Shown here one piece after another: positions 24,286 to 31,544 of a DNA stretch of 41,162 nt. This stretch comes from a virus: positions 1 through 41,162 of IMG/VR virus record IMGVR_UViG_3300032053_000175. One strand, 5' to 3'. Position 1 is the stretch's first letter, and every line of letters starts with the position of its first letter. Below the pieces are notes generated by a model, which was given only the letters and a program-made list of their open reading frames with translations, did no database searches and had not been told where the DNA came from. The translations under genes were made by a program, and so were the position numbers.

Positions 24286-24550
24286 GAAATCAGGCAATTA
24301 CCAACTAAATTCCCCTTGTGTTAAGGTAATCGTATTCAAACCAGAGACACCCGAGGAGGAGGCCCTACCTGCAATCATAGCATTACAGGCTGGTAGGCTT
24401 GGAGATTGCAGTGACATGGTTGTGATGTACACTACCTACCACTTTGAGCATTGGCATTACAACGAGTCGGTGATAATCCGCAAGGCTATAAAACTATTTG
24501 ACAAGTTCAAAAGGAAAAGTTATAAACTTGCGGAGGCAGGTATTGATTAA
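24257..24550 (+). CDS. Hypothetical protein
   Basis: 97 residues with GGAG 8 bases before ATG. Alpha/beta, mildly acidic N-terminus (MERIYIEFDEKSG), later YHFEHWHYNESVIIRKA. No recognised motif. Its end overlaps the start of a 28-residue membrane peptide by 8 bases. Confidence 0.6.
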   Translation: MERIYIEFDEKSGNYQLNSPCVKVIVFKPETPEEEALPAIIALQAGRLGDCSDMVVMYTTYHFEHWHYNESVIIRKAIKLFDKFKRKSYKLAEAGID

Positions 24551-24629
24551 GCTATTTACTTTGCTAACTATCATAGCCATCATTGTATATATAGTTTACC
24601 AGATAGTTACCTCACCAATAATCAAATGA
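24543..24629 (+). CDS. 28-residue single-pass membrane peptide
   Basis: TTG start at 24543 with GGAGG 6 bases upstream. It encodes MIKLFTLLTIIAIIVYIVY followed by QIVTSPIIK, one uninterrupted membrane helix. Its TGA overlaps the ATG of the HTH regulator (ATGA), so the two are translationally coupled. The coupling on both sides argues that it is a real, expressed peptide despite its size. Perhaps it alters the host membrane early in infection. Confidence 0.6.
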   Translation: MIKLFTLLTIIAIIVYIVYQIVTSPIIK

Positions 24630-25063
24630 AGATAACGGCAAGGGAAAAAATCCTCAGAGAGCGTGGTCTGACCTTAACACAGTCAGCACCACACAAATCC
24701 AGGCGCATGGCTGTTAAGGTTGTCCCTGATAGGTCTAAGCCGAAAACCACGCTGATGAAGTATCTGGAACAGAAGTACAACCTAAACTTGGAGGATGTGC
24801 TGGTCTCTGCCTCACTGTCCATGGTGGCTAAGAAGTTAGGTGATGAAGTGGATGTAACAACACTGAGTAAGTGGATTAAGAGGCTTAAACTACGCTATAC
24901 TAAGGATAATTTGCCCGACTGTAGAGGATGCAGACAGTATGGAGTGGCGTGCGAAGGAGGCATCTGCTATGTGTTGATGAGGATGGAACTGTACGACCTG
25001 GTTGATATTAAAAAGGAGGAACTACTCAATGAAGGAAATCAGCCAACTAATCAAGGAGCTTAA
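24626..25063 (+). CDS. Helix-turn-helix regulator with C-terminal zinc knuckle
   Basis: 145 residues. Residues about 58-92 form a helix-turn-helix (LVSASLSMVAKKLGDEVDV, then TTLSKWIKRLKLRYT), typical of Xre/AraC-like regulators or phage activators. The C-terminal part has C99-x-x-C102 and C109-x4-C114, a likely zinc site. It begins coupled to a membrane peptide. Suitable candidate for binding the 17-bp operator or the late-promoter motif, which is a guess. Basic N-terminus (KITAREKILRERG). Confidence 0.65.
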   Translation: MKITAREKILRERGLTLTQSAPHKSRRMAVKVVPDRSKPKTTLMKYLEQKYNLNLEDVLVSASLSMVAKKLGDEVDVTTLSKWIKRLKLRYTKDNLPDCRGCRQYGVACEGGICYVLMRMELYDLVDIKKEELLNEGNQPTNQGA

Positions 25064-25196
25064 AAGATACCCACCGAATTGGTTCGTTCACCCCCTAGTT
25101 GAACCAGACGATAGACAAGGCTTGGTAGTGTCAACAGTGGATAAGGAGGAGAAAGACTTTATTGACCTTGGAGACAGGGATACCATCATCCTATGA
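25029..25196 (+). CDS. Small protein before the RecA-like ATPase
   Basis: 55 residues from ATG 25029, with AGGAGG 9 bases upstream; the longer frame from 25002 lacks support. Amphipathic helix (KEISQLIKELKRYP), then a Trp/Pro turn and an acidic end. It overlaps the upstream regulator by 35 bases and its stop overlaps the next ATG (ATGA), so it is coupled to the ATPase and may be its partner. Confidence 0.6.
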   Translation: MKEISQLIKELKRYPPNWFVHPLVEPDDRQGLVVSTVDKEEKDFIDLGDRDTIIL

Positions 25197-25978
25197 AGGG
25201 ACTGACTCCATCTGAACTAATTGCATGGACACCACCCTACAACCCTTACATCATAGCCAGTAATATCCTAATTAATCAAGGCACTATGATGGTCTACGGC
25301 AAGGAGGAAACATGGAAGTCAATGCTGATAGGACTGGACTTAGCCTTCAAGATAGCTAATGGACAGGCTTGGTTTGGCTACCGAACTATCATGTCTCCTG
25401 TCTATATCCTACAAACCGAGAATCCTCAAGCCTTCATGCGTGAAAGGATGATTAAGTACATGACAGGTAATAAGGTGAACTCCAGCCAGGTCTGGTACTG
25501 TAGTGAACTATATATAAAGATAGATAAAGGTTGGGGATTTGCCGAGTTGGAAAAGGAGATAGCTAGGACTCAGCCCAAAGTCCTCATCATTGACAATGTA
25601 TCCAGCTCGGTTTCGGGCAAACTTGTAGATGACTATGATGTTGGAGAGTTCGTAGGTCGCATGGATATGCTGAGGGCAAAATATCATGTGGCTATTATCC
25701 TGATACACCATACCAGGATAGCAGAACATAGTGAGGGGACGACATTCCACTATGGTACGGATGAAATATTCGGGTCGAGCAGATTTCCACGATGGCTGGA
25801 TACCATCATCTATATTGATAAGGTTGAGGACAATGAAACTACTGGGTTGGTGGGTATCAACTTAACCTTCGAGAAAACAAGGCATAGTGAGGTAAAGCTC
25901 AAACCACTCAGTCTGGTAATTAGAAGGTCGGACTTGGTATTTAATATAGGAGGGAACAATGAATCCAGTATGCCCTAA
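25193..25978 (+). CDS. RecA-like ATPase (RepA/DnaB-type replication or recombination factor)
   Basis: 261 residues. Walker A is VYGKEETWKS (34-43): the usual Gly before the catalytic Lys is Trp (W41), an uncommon variation. Walker B is VLIIDN (130-135). A motif IILIHHT near residue 170 matches the 'IHHT' sensor of RepA-like and AAA_25 ATPases. DEIFGSSRFPRW follows. Expected to use ATP to load or unwind DNA at the phage origin, or to assist strand exchange. It starts in an ATGA overlap with the previous small gene. Confidence 0.75.
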   Translation: MKGLTPSELIAWTPPYNPYIIASNILINQGTMMVYGKEETWKSMLIGLDLAFKIANGQAWFGYRTIMSPVYILQTENPQAFMRERMIKYMTGNKVNSSQVWYCSELYIKIDKGWGFAELEKEIARTQPKVLIIDNVSSSVSGKLVDDYDVGEFVGRMDMLRAKYHVAIILIHHTRIAEHSEGTTFHYGTDEIFGSSRFPRWLDTIIYIDKVEDNETTGLVGINLTFEKTRHSEVKLKPLSLVIRRSDLVFNIGGNNESSMP

Positions 25979-26150
25979 CTATCTAGCACCTAAACTCTAT
26001 CACAATGCTGCACTGGATGAGGACTTTGAAGGTTCAGCCATGTGTAGCTTGAGGGATACGGTATGTGGTGTGGAGTACGGTGAGGAGTGTGAAACGTACA
26101 AGGAGTATTTGAAGGAGGTAGAAGATGTGGAGACCAAAGGATTGGAATAA
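25959..26150 (+). CDS. Small Cys-containing acidic protein
   Basis: 63 residues with GGAGGG 4 bases before ATG, overlapping the ATPase by 20 bases. Cysteines at 5, 29, 36 and 44 within MNPVCPNYLAPK and DTVCGVEYGEECETY could form a metal site. Acidic C-terminus. No family recognised. Confidence 0.55.
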   Translation: MNPVCPNYLAPKLYHNAALDEDFEGSAMCSLRDTVCGVEYGEECETYKEYLKEVEDVETKGLE

Positions 26151-26370
26151 CCCTATGAACCCTAAGTCTGGTGTATTCCCAAGTGAGGAGGCATTGAATT
26201 GTGCCCACAGAGAATTCAAAGCATATGAGGACGGTGCCGATGCCATATTAGAGGCACTAAAGAAGGAAGGTGCGTATGGTAAAAAGTTTGATGGCTCTTT
26301 ACCATACCATGCACAGCAGCCAGTGAAAGGTTGGGCTGTATTTATCCCTGATGAACGGCAACCTGAGTAA
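26125..26370 (+). CDS. Hypothetical protein
   Basis: 81 residues with GGAGG 6 bases before ATG 26125. Trp/Pro-rich start (MWRPKDWNNPMNPKSG), helical middle (DAILEALKKEGAYG), and a beta end (KGWAVFIPDERQPE). No motif recognised. It overlaps its upstream neighbour by 26 bases and is the last gene before a new promoter. Confidence 0.55.
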   Translation: MWRPKDWNNPMNPKSGVFPSEEALNCAHREFKAYEDGADAILEALKKEGAYGKKFDGSLPYHAQQPVKGWAVFIPDERQPE

Positions 26371-26394
26371 ATGTGGCAAAAGCGTTATGTCAAC

Positions 26395-26423
26395 TTGACA
26401 AACTGTGCACCCTATGATACAAT
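26395..26423 (+). promoter_or_regulatory. Promoter for the ribbon-helix-helix operon
   Basis: -35 TTGACA (26395-26400), 17-bp spacer, -10 TACAAT (26418-26423) with extended TG. It stands in the only non-coding gap between the ATPase operon and the next genes and would start transcription about 35 bases before the ribosome site of the 47-residue regulator. Confidence 0.75.
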
Positions 26424-26462
26424 GATACTGTTGAACAGAATACCAGAAAGCAAGGAGGTATG

Positions 26463-26606
26463 TTGAATGAAAAACGACTCCACATAATGGTTGGTGGGCT
26501 AACAGGAGAACAAGTTAAGGCAATCAAGAAGGTTGCAATAGACGAAGGTAAGAGCTTGAGTAAGATGGTCAAGGAATTTCTATTAAGTAAAATAAGGGAG
26601 GAATAA
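26463..26606 (+). CDS. Ribbon-helix-helix (Arc/CopG-type) regulator, 47 residues
   Basis: Start TTG at 26463 (an ATG at 26460 is too close to GGAGG). The sequence LHIMVGGLTGEQVKAIKKVA, followed by DEGKSLSKMVKEFLL, shows a short beta strand, then two helices with the typical 'D-x-G-x-S-x-S-x-x-V' turn of MetJ/Arc/CopG repressors. Such proteins bind DNA as dimers through the strand. It has its own promoter directly upstream, so autorepression is likely. It could be the repressor of the 17-bp palindromes. Its stop overlaps the start of the next gene (TAATG). Confidence 0.7.
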   Translation: MNEKRLHIMVGGLTGEQVKAIKKVAIDEGKSLSKMVKEFLLSKIREE

Positions 26607-27346
26607 TGGCAGAGCTAAACCAACAAGAGGTACTAAGCCAACTAAAAACAAGAGGATTTGAAACCGGAGGATTCCGTAGTCCGCTAAGGTATTTCCGTGG
26701 CAAGATGGACAGCATCACGGGTAGCATGGTCCAGCGTGGACAGATGAAACAGGCAAGGCTGGAGGTAAACTACAACTTCTCGGATATTGAGGTGTTTGAA
26801 TCCACTGAGCCTTACCCATTCCCTGTGGCACAGGTTTCCATGATGCACTCTAACCGAACCAAATCTGGCATGGGTGTCCTCGGTGCCAGCATGGACAAGA
26901 TTATCAACGCCGGTCTGGATGAGAATTTACCGCAGGAAAAAACCAAGAACCAAGACTTTCTGATTGGCAAGGTTCAGGAGTGGAAGGTCACACCAGGACA
27001 TTTGATGCCTGCACAGGATGAAACTGGTGACTGGACTGAGAAGCCTAGAGAGGCATGGGAAGTGGTGTATGTTGAGGGTTGTGGTGGTGTTCCTCATAGT
27101 GGAGTAGCAGCCTCAACAATGTCTAGCCAGAAGGCACCGGCATCTGGAGTAACTCCAGCACAGGAAGCAGTCAATCTGCTGGACGGCAAAACCCAGCAAC
27201 AATGGAATAATGTGGTATTCCAGAACTCAGCGGTGAAGGGCAGCCCGGAACTAATCAATGCCATTATCAGTGGTACATTCCTACCAGCTATGGAAGCCAG
27301 TGGGCAGGTGACCAAGGATGCTAATGGAGTGTATCACAAACCTTAA
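26606..27346 (+). CDS. Putative DNA metabolism protein, unknown
   Basis: 246 residues with GGGAGG 5 bases upstream and coupled to the RHH gene. The N-terminal ~150 residues are alpha/beta with QEVLSQLKTRGFETGGF and a folded core (ARLEVNYNFSDIEVFES). A Ser/Ala-rich linker (about 170-185) leads to a helical C-terminal domain (AQEAVNLLDGKTQQQW). The layout of a core plus flexible linker resembles phage ssDNA-binding or annealing proteins, but no motif proves it. It precedes the structured RNA region. Confidence 0.55.
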   Translation: MAELNQQEVLSQLKTRGFETGGFRSPLRYFRGKMDSITGSMVQRGQMKQARLEVNYNFSDIEVFESTEPYPFPVAQVSMMHSNRTKSGMGVLGASMDKIINAGLDENLPQEKTKNQDFLIGKVQEWKVTPGHLMPAQDETGDWTEKPREAWEVVYVEGCGGVPHSGVAASTMSSQKAPASGVTPAQEAVNLLDGKTQQQWNNVVFQNSAVKGSPELINAIISGTFLPAMEASGQVTKDANGVYHKP

Positions 27347-27707
27347 CAAGTTAATAGCTTGCTGGTGTCTGTGGTGGGCGCAGATATAAATGGTTGAGAA
27401 TGTAATGACGACCAGCCAGCAAGCCTGCCAGCCACCCGAAAGCCGAAAGGCAACAGGGCACATGATGGTAGAACCTGATACGGACTACTGGCTGGCAGAC
27501 CTGAGCCGAAAGTAGGTTAGTATACCGTGAGTACTAGGCGGAAGGCTAATAAGCTAGAAGTTGTAGAAGCTCGGTAGGCTCAGGTAGTGGTAAAGGGTGG
27601 GGGTGCGAGTAGAGCGAACCACTTACTGGGTTGCTCCCAACTTGGTGAAGTTAAATGAAGTACCAAGCTTACAGCCCCCACCAGCCACTCAGTAAGAGGA
27701 GGTAAAC
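27347..27707 (+). ncRNA. Candidate large structured RNA (about 340 nt)
   Basis: 361 bases with no supported gene, GC-richer than the flanks. Perfect or near-perfect helices can be drawn: S1 27357-27366/27415-27424 (10 bp, one G-U), S2 27425-27434/27489-27498 (10 bp), S3 27499-27507/27577-27585 (9 bp) and S4 27586-27591/27618-27623 (6 bp). Each begins at the base after the last one ends, as in stacked multi-domain RNAs. Inside S2 is CCC-GAAA-GCC-GAAA-GGC-AACA-GGG. 27596-27603/27675-27682 (8 bp) and 27622-27628/27690-27696 (7 bp) would form a pseudoknot next to the ribosome site of the next gene. It does not look like tRNA, tmRNA, RNase P or a group I/II intron core. Confidence 0.7.
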
Positions 27708-28013
27708 ATGGAAGTTGAGAAACTAGCAGAAATAATCAGCCGGTGGCATGGGGAAAAAACTCCCTGTCCTGTATGTCTGAAAATTGCCCAGGAGATTGCT
27801 GGTTGTCTCCGGGTAGAGCCAGTCCAGCTTGAAGTGCTGGGGGATGAGGAAATCTGTAAATCTAATGGTTGTGCCATCAGTGCCAAAGTAGGTTTTACTT
27901 GCCCATATCAAGATAAGAGAGGTTGCTCTATATTTGGAGCAGGTAAACTAATCTCCCAGGCCACCATCGCATACAATGAGGCAAAGGGGCAGTTGTATAG
28001 GATGAAACTATGA
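27708..28013 (+). CDS. Seven-cysteine protein, possible metal site
   Basis: 101 residues with GAGGAGG 5-6 bases before ATG; this ribosome site is touched by the pseudoknot of the RNA region. Cysteines at 20, 23, 33, 50, 55, 65 and 73 (CPVC, CKSNGC, CPYQDKRGC) suggest two zinc or an iron-sulphur site. Helical C-terminus (YNEAKGQLYRMKL). No family recognised. Confidence 0.6.
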   Translation: MEVEKLAEIISRWHGEKTPCPVCLKIAQEIAGCLRVEPVQLEVLGDEEICKSNGCAISAKVGFTCPYQDKRGCSIFGAGKLISQATIAYNEAKGQLYRMKL

Positions 28014-28037
28014 GACCTATCAGACTGGAGGTGATAC

Positions 28038-28283
28038 ATGGAGGCTAAAGAGACTGTGATGATTACCGAAGGATGCAATAAATTCAGGGATGGCTCCTGT
28101 GTTAGAAACTGTTGTAATACAAGAGCTGATAAGGCCTTCAAGGCCGGAATCAGGGAAGTGGTGGAATTGCTAAAGCTCTATAACCCTGTAATTGGTAGTG
28201 ATGAGGGAACAAATTGCTATATGCTTGACATTCCTGTATGGCAATTCAAGCTCAAGGAATGGGGAATTGAGGATGCTAAATGA
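28038..28283 (+). CDS. Small Cys-containing protein
   Basis: 81 residues with GGAGG 6 bases before ATG. C13, C21, C25 and C26 (GSCVRNCCNTRADKAF) sit in the N-terminal third. The rest is helical (REVVELLKLYNPVIG) and ends in a compact amphipathic segment. Its stop overlaps the next start (ATGA). Unknown function. Confidence 0.6.
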   Translation: MEAKETVMITEGCNKFRDGSCVRNCCNTRADKAFKAGIREVVELLKLYNPVIGSDEGTNCYMLDIPVWQFKLKEWGIEDAK

Positions 28284-28501
28284 GACCCACCTTAAGAGAC
28301 CAAATTACTACAAGCAAACTGACGGATGAGGAATGTATACGGTTATTGGTCCCAAAATATTCCTTTTCTTTCTGGTTACACAGGCACTCACGTTTCCTCT
28401 ACTCGCTGCTATATTGGAACTGGTTTTGCATATGGTGTGGCAAAAAGCATTTTCGTTGGACGGACAAAAAATGCAAGGAGGTAACTGATGGAACTGACTG
28501 A
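28280..28501 (+). CDS. Small aromatic-rich protein with CxxC
   Basis: 73 residues. Central aromatic/basic stretch (YSFSFWLHRHSRFLYSLLYW) then C50-x-x-C53 and C65. It could be a zinc-binding peptide with a hydrophobic face. It overlaps the preceding gene by 4 and the following gene by 14 bases. The ribosome site AAGGAGG for the next gene is in its tail. Confidence 0.5.
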   Translation: MRPTLRDQITTSKLTDEECIRLLVPKYSFSFWLHRHSRFLYSLLYWNWFCIWCGKKHFRWTDKKCKEVTDGTD

Positions 28502-28856
28502 CGAGGAAATCTGGGACATAATCAATAAAGTCGAACAGGACAAGGATATTCACCCTGAGAACTATAGACCCATTTCGGAGTATAAGGCTATAGCCAAAGC
28601 CCAGCTCACCAAAGCCCAAAAGCATTATAAGGCAAAGATAGAGACAATAAGAACCGAAATAACCAAAATCAGTTTGAAACTGGATGACAGGGAAAAAGAT
28701 TTAATTGAAGCCAAGAGAGAGGAGCGGGAGAGGATACTTAAGGAAGTTGGAAAGTATTACAGAGATGAGGGCGGACTAGACCTACACTTTTCTTGGAGTG
28801 GCATAGTTATATACGAAGAGGATTGGCAAGCCCTCAAAGGAGAAGGGAAATGTTAA
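28488..28856 (+). CDS. Coiled-coil protein, phage type
   Basis: 122 residues with AAGGAGG before ATG. The opening (ELTDEEIWDIINKVEQDKD) followed by a Lys/Gln/Glu coiled coil (residues about 33-88) and a helical end is a pattern I know from many short phage replication-region proteins of unknown function. It likely oligomerises. It overlaps the nuclease gene by 7 bases. Confidence 0.65.
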   Translation: MELTDEEIWDIINKVEQDKDIHPENYRPISEYKAIAKAQLTKAQKHYKAKIETIRTEITKISLKLDDREKDLIEAKREERERILKEVGKYYRDEGGLDLHFSWSGIVIYEEDWQALKGEGKC

Positions 28857-29737
28857 ATTGGTTCAAATGCCCAGACGGTCAAATAACTACAGTTAAGAAC
28901 TGCCTAACCAAATGTAGAATGGATGAACGCTGCCTTACCCTGCCTACATTAAAGCTAATCTCCACTGAGCGCGAATGGAATGGAGTACCTTCAACCACAC
29001 AACTGCTTAATGGTACTATGCTGGAATTTCTCAAGCTAACTCAGCCTTACATGGTTGACCCAGACAGCCGTGCCTTCATGCTAGCTGGTACCAAGCACCA
29101 CCAAGCCTTAGAGGAGGTGGCAAAAGAGTTGGGGCTACCATCAGAAATAGCCCTCAACATTGACAGGGATATATTCGACCTGTTGGAGCAGGATGAGGAT
29201 GGTGGTCTAGTCCTCAGTGATTATAAGAATTGGGGTAGCTATAGGGTAGCCAAAGCCCTTGGCCTCATTGAGGTAGGTAAGAAACCTGACCCAACTGGAG
29301 CAGTATATAAGGTCAGTGGCAAGTGGGGCAAGGCAGGCTCACCTAAGATGGTATCGGTGTTTCAGATTATGCCTAAGGAAGTGGACAATTGGGAGGCTGA
29401 GTACCAACTCAACAGGTATCGGATAATGCTGGAAGAGCGTGGCATACAGATAAAGAGGATGCAGTTGCAGGTAACGGTTAGGGATGGTGGGTTGCAAGTA
29501 GCTACCAGCAGAGGACTTGACCGCAATACTTATAGGATAGCAATACCTAGACTGGATGACCAAACCATCAAGGAATACTTTGCTGGCAAGGAGAAGGCTC
29601 TACTAACAGCTCTGGAGCAGGGTAGTTGTAATACTCCATGTAATGAGAAGGAGTGTTGGGATGATGCCCGATGCAAGTCCTACTGTGAGGTGGCTAGGAA
29701 CTGCCCTAAAGGAATACTCTATCAACAGGAGAGCTAA
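28850..29737 (+). CDS. PD-(D/E)XK nuclease, Cas4/RecB-like with Cys clusters
   Basis: 295 residues from ATG 28850, with GGAG 7 bases upstream; the longer frame would start inside the previous gene. Nuclease signs: G80-T-K-H83-H84 (motif I region), D124-Y-K126 (motif II D-x-K), and Q186-x3-Y190 (RecB-type motif III). Cysteines at 7, 18, 22 and 28, then at 260, 264, 269, 275, 279 and 285, are placed at both ends, as in iron-sulphur Cas4/AddB-type nucleases. Expected to resect or process phage DNA ends together with the ATPases. Confidence 0.75.
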   Translation: MLNWFKCPDGQITTVKNCLTKCRMDERCLTLPTLKLISTEREWNGVPSTTQLLNGTMLEFLKLTQPYMVDPDSRAFMLAGTKHHQALEEVAKELGLPSEIALNIDRDIFDLLEQDEDGGLVLSDYKNWGSYRVAKALGLIEVGKKPDPTGAVYKVSGKWGKAGSPKMVSVFQIMPKEVDNWEAEYQLNRYRIMLEERGIQIKRMQLQVTVRDGGLQVATSRGLDRNTYRIAIPRLDDQTIKEYFAGKEKALLTALEQGSCNTPCNEKECWDDARCKSYCEVARNCPKGILYQQES

Positions 29738-29738
29738 C

Positions 29739-29963
29739 ATGGGTTATATTCGTGATGGCAGGTACATTGACATTAGGCACAGGACAACTCTATTCCAGTT
29801 GGAGATTGGCCATGAAGTCGAGAAAGCCTACGAGCACAGGTTTGGTAGGAAATTTACCACGGACAGGTTCAACAACCAACTCAGTAGTTGGGAACAAAAT
29901 GATATTATACTGGAGGCAAGCAAAAGGGTTCAAGATAGAAGGAAAGGAAGGCTAATAGAATGA
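29739..29963 (+). CDS. Small hypothetical protein next to nuclease
   Basis: 74 residues from ATG 29739, with GGAG 7 bases upstream. N-terminus MGYIRDGRYIDIRHRTTLFQ, then a helical region (EIGHEVEKAYEHRFGRKF) and a basic tail. It may be a small partner of the nuclease before it. No known domain. Its stop overlaps the next ATG (ATGA). Confidence 0.55.
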   Translation: MGYIRDGRYIDIRHRTTLFQLEIGHEVEKAYEHRFGRKFTTDRFNNQLSSWEQNDIILEASKRVQDRRKGRLIE

Positions 29964-30340
29964 GGGAGATTAAATTCAGGGCATGGAGTAGTGAAAGGAA
30001 AGAATGGTTGGAGAGAGATGGGACTAAAGAACTTAAACTAGAACTTGTTGACCCACATTTATCTAGCCAACCAAAACTTGAGCTTATGCAATACACCGGA
30101 CTCAAGGACAAGAACGGCAAGGAGATTTACGAAGGAGACATCACCAACTATGGTGTGGTTGAGTGGTGTGAGTGTTTGAACTGGGATAGTGGTGGAAGCA
30201 ATCATCCAGGATTTTACTTCAGGAATAAATATGAGTATGGTGAAAGGGGTAGCTTGTCCTACCATGATGGCTTTGATGAAGGAATTGAAGTCCTTAGCAA
30301 TATATATGAAAACCCAGAACTACTGGAGGTGAAGGAATGA
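29960..30340 (+). CDS. YopX family protein
   Basis: 126 residues. It starts MREIKFRAWSSERKEWLERD, continues with LMQYTGLKDKNGKEIYEGDI, and ends SNIYENPELLEVKE: these are the standard signatures of the YopX domain (PF09643), common in phages and plasmids. The molecular role of the family is unknown. The start and stop overlap both neighbours (ATGA), typical of the operon. Confidence 0.9.
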   Translation: MREIKFRAWSSERKEWLERDGTKELKLELVDPHLSSQPKLELMQYTGLKDKNGKEIYEGDITNYGVVEWCECLNWDSGGSNHPGFYFRNKYEYGERGSLSYHDGFDEGIEVLSNIYENPELLEVKE

Positions 30341-31128
30341 TTTGTGGTATCTGGGGGGAGGATAAATCAGCCAAAACTACCCTTGCCCTAACCTTCCCTA
30401 AGCCATTAGTATTCATGGAGTTTGACATCGGAGGATTTCACCGAGCTATTTACAGATTCCAGAAGGACTTTGACTCTGGTCTTATCCGCTATGAAGCATA
30501 CCCACTACCCATGACCTTTGGCAGGTTCGACCCTAGTAGCCTGACAATGAAGCCTAGCAAGATGGTTGTTGGCATGAAGGAGCTGTTCTATGAGTTTGCC
30601 ACCAATTATATCAAGCACCTACAGGATAAAGACCTTGCTACCATTGTCATTGATACGGCGACTATCCTTAAGACTGTTACGGATGATTGCTACCTACAAG
30701 AGTTGCAGGAGAAACAGTTACCTCTGGACCCTATCACCGGACTAGGTTCGGATAAGAAACAACTCAGGTCTAGCCTAATCCAGATTGAGTATAAGGAGCC
30801 GAACAACAGGACTAGAGGTATCTATTACAACGCCAAGAGTCATGGCAAGAATTTGGTACTGGTCCATCATGCCAGGGATGAATACAAACCTCAGTTACAA
30901 AGAGATGGTACTATAGCTAATTCACCAACTGGTAAGAGGGAGAGGTCGGGCTTTACCACTCTTGGTGATTCCGCAGATGTGATAGTACATACGTATTGGG
31001 ATGACAAGGCTATGAAACCTTATGCAAAGGTGGAGTTGGCAGAGGTCAAGGAGTTGGAGGGCATGGTGTTTGAGGCACCGACATTCGAGAAACTGGACAA
31101 GACCATCAAGATGTTGAAAGGACTATAG
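30337..31128 (+). CDS. RecA-like ATPase of the Sak4/AAA_24 type
   Basis: 263 residues. Walker A is GEDKSAKTT (7-15) with Ala (A12) where Gly is usual. Walker B is TIVIDT (102-107). Motifs such as NLVLVHHARDEY and GFTTLGDSADVIVHTYW match single-strand annealing partners and phage recombinases of the Sak4 class. A helper for recombination or replication restart. It lies between YopX and an HNH gene. It starts in an ATGA overlap. Confidence 0.8.
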   Translation: MICGIWGEDKSAKTTLALTFPKPLVFMEFDIGGFHRAIYRFQKDFDSGLIRYEAYPLPMTFGRFDPSSLTMKPSKMVVGMKELFYEFATNYIKHLQDKDLATIVIDTATILKTVTDDCYLQELQEKQLPLDPITGLGSDKKQLRSSLIQIEYKEPNNRTRGIYYNAKSHGKNLVLVHHARDEYKPQLQRDGTIANSPTGKRERSGFTTLGDSADVIVHTYWDDKAMKPYAKVELAEVKELEGMVFEAPTFEKLDKTIKMLKGL

Positions 31129-31130
31129 TA

Positions 31131-31544
31131 GTGTCCAGGGGTTTCAGCCAGGGTATGGCACTCAGGATACTAAGGCGTGATAACTACACCTGTACCTACT
31201 GTGGTAACATCGCTAATGAGGTAGACCATGTTATACCATACTCCAAAGGTGGTATAACAACTGAGGATAATGGAGTTGCTTGTTGTAACTCCTGCAATAT
31301 GAAAAAGAAAGGCAGCCTAATTGAGGAGTACATAGTTAAGGGATTAGTCCACCTAGCCAGGGCTGGTAGGGATATTAACTGGATTGATTCCCTCTACAAA
31401 GACAAGCTATATAGAATGACTCACGCTCAGGAGTATGCACTCAGAATCATGCTACAGAGCGAGCTATCACGCTCAGAAATAAGCTCAGTGTTGAACATCA
31501 GCAAGGATACACTAGAGCATATTATAGGAGAGTTGGAATTGTGA
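31131..31544 (+). CDS. HNH endonuclease
   Basis: 137 residues from a GTG start. C21-x-x-C24, D32-H33 (EVDHVIPYSKGG), N47 and C52-x-x-C55 form the zinc-backed ββα-metal fold; D32/H33 and N47 are the likely catalytic triad. The C-terminal half carries an HTH-like segment (SRSEISSVLNISKDTLEHI), so it may bind DNA sequence-specifically. In many phages such an enzyme helps terminase or acts as a homing nuclease. Here the early position favours a DNA-metabolic role. Confidence 0.85.
   Translation: MSRGFSQGMALRILRRDNYTCTYCGNIANEVDHVIPYSKGGITTEDNGVACCNSCNMKKKGSLIEEYIVKGLVHLARAGRDINWIDSLYKDKLYRMTHAQEYALRIMLQSELSRSEISSVLNISKDTLEHIIGELEL

Noticed and set aside
27461-27514. 17-codon frame starting MMVEPDTDYW inside the structured RNA
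   Set aside because: No ribosome site and it lies across the strong helices; more likely chance.
27347-27707. Group I/II intron, RNase P RNA, tmRNA or tRNA
   Set aside because: None of the conserved core texts I know (group I P7, group II domain V, RNase P P4, tRNA T-arm) is present, and no gene is interrupted.
28793-28849. 19-codon N-terminal extension of the Cas4/RecB-like nuclease
   Set aside because: It lies inside the coiled-coil gene, without a ribosome site, whereas ATG 28850 has GGAG at proper distance.
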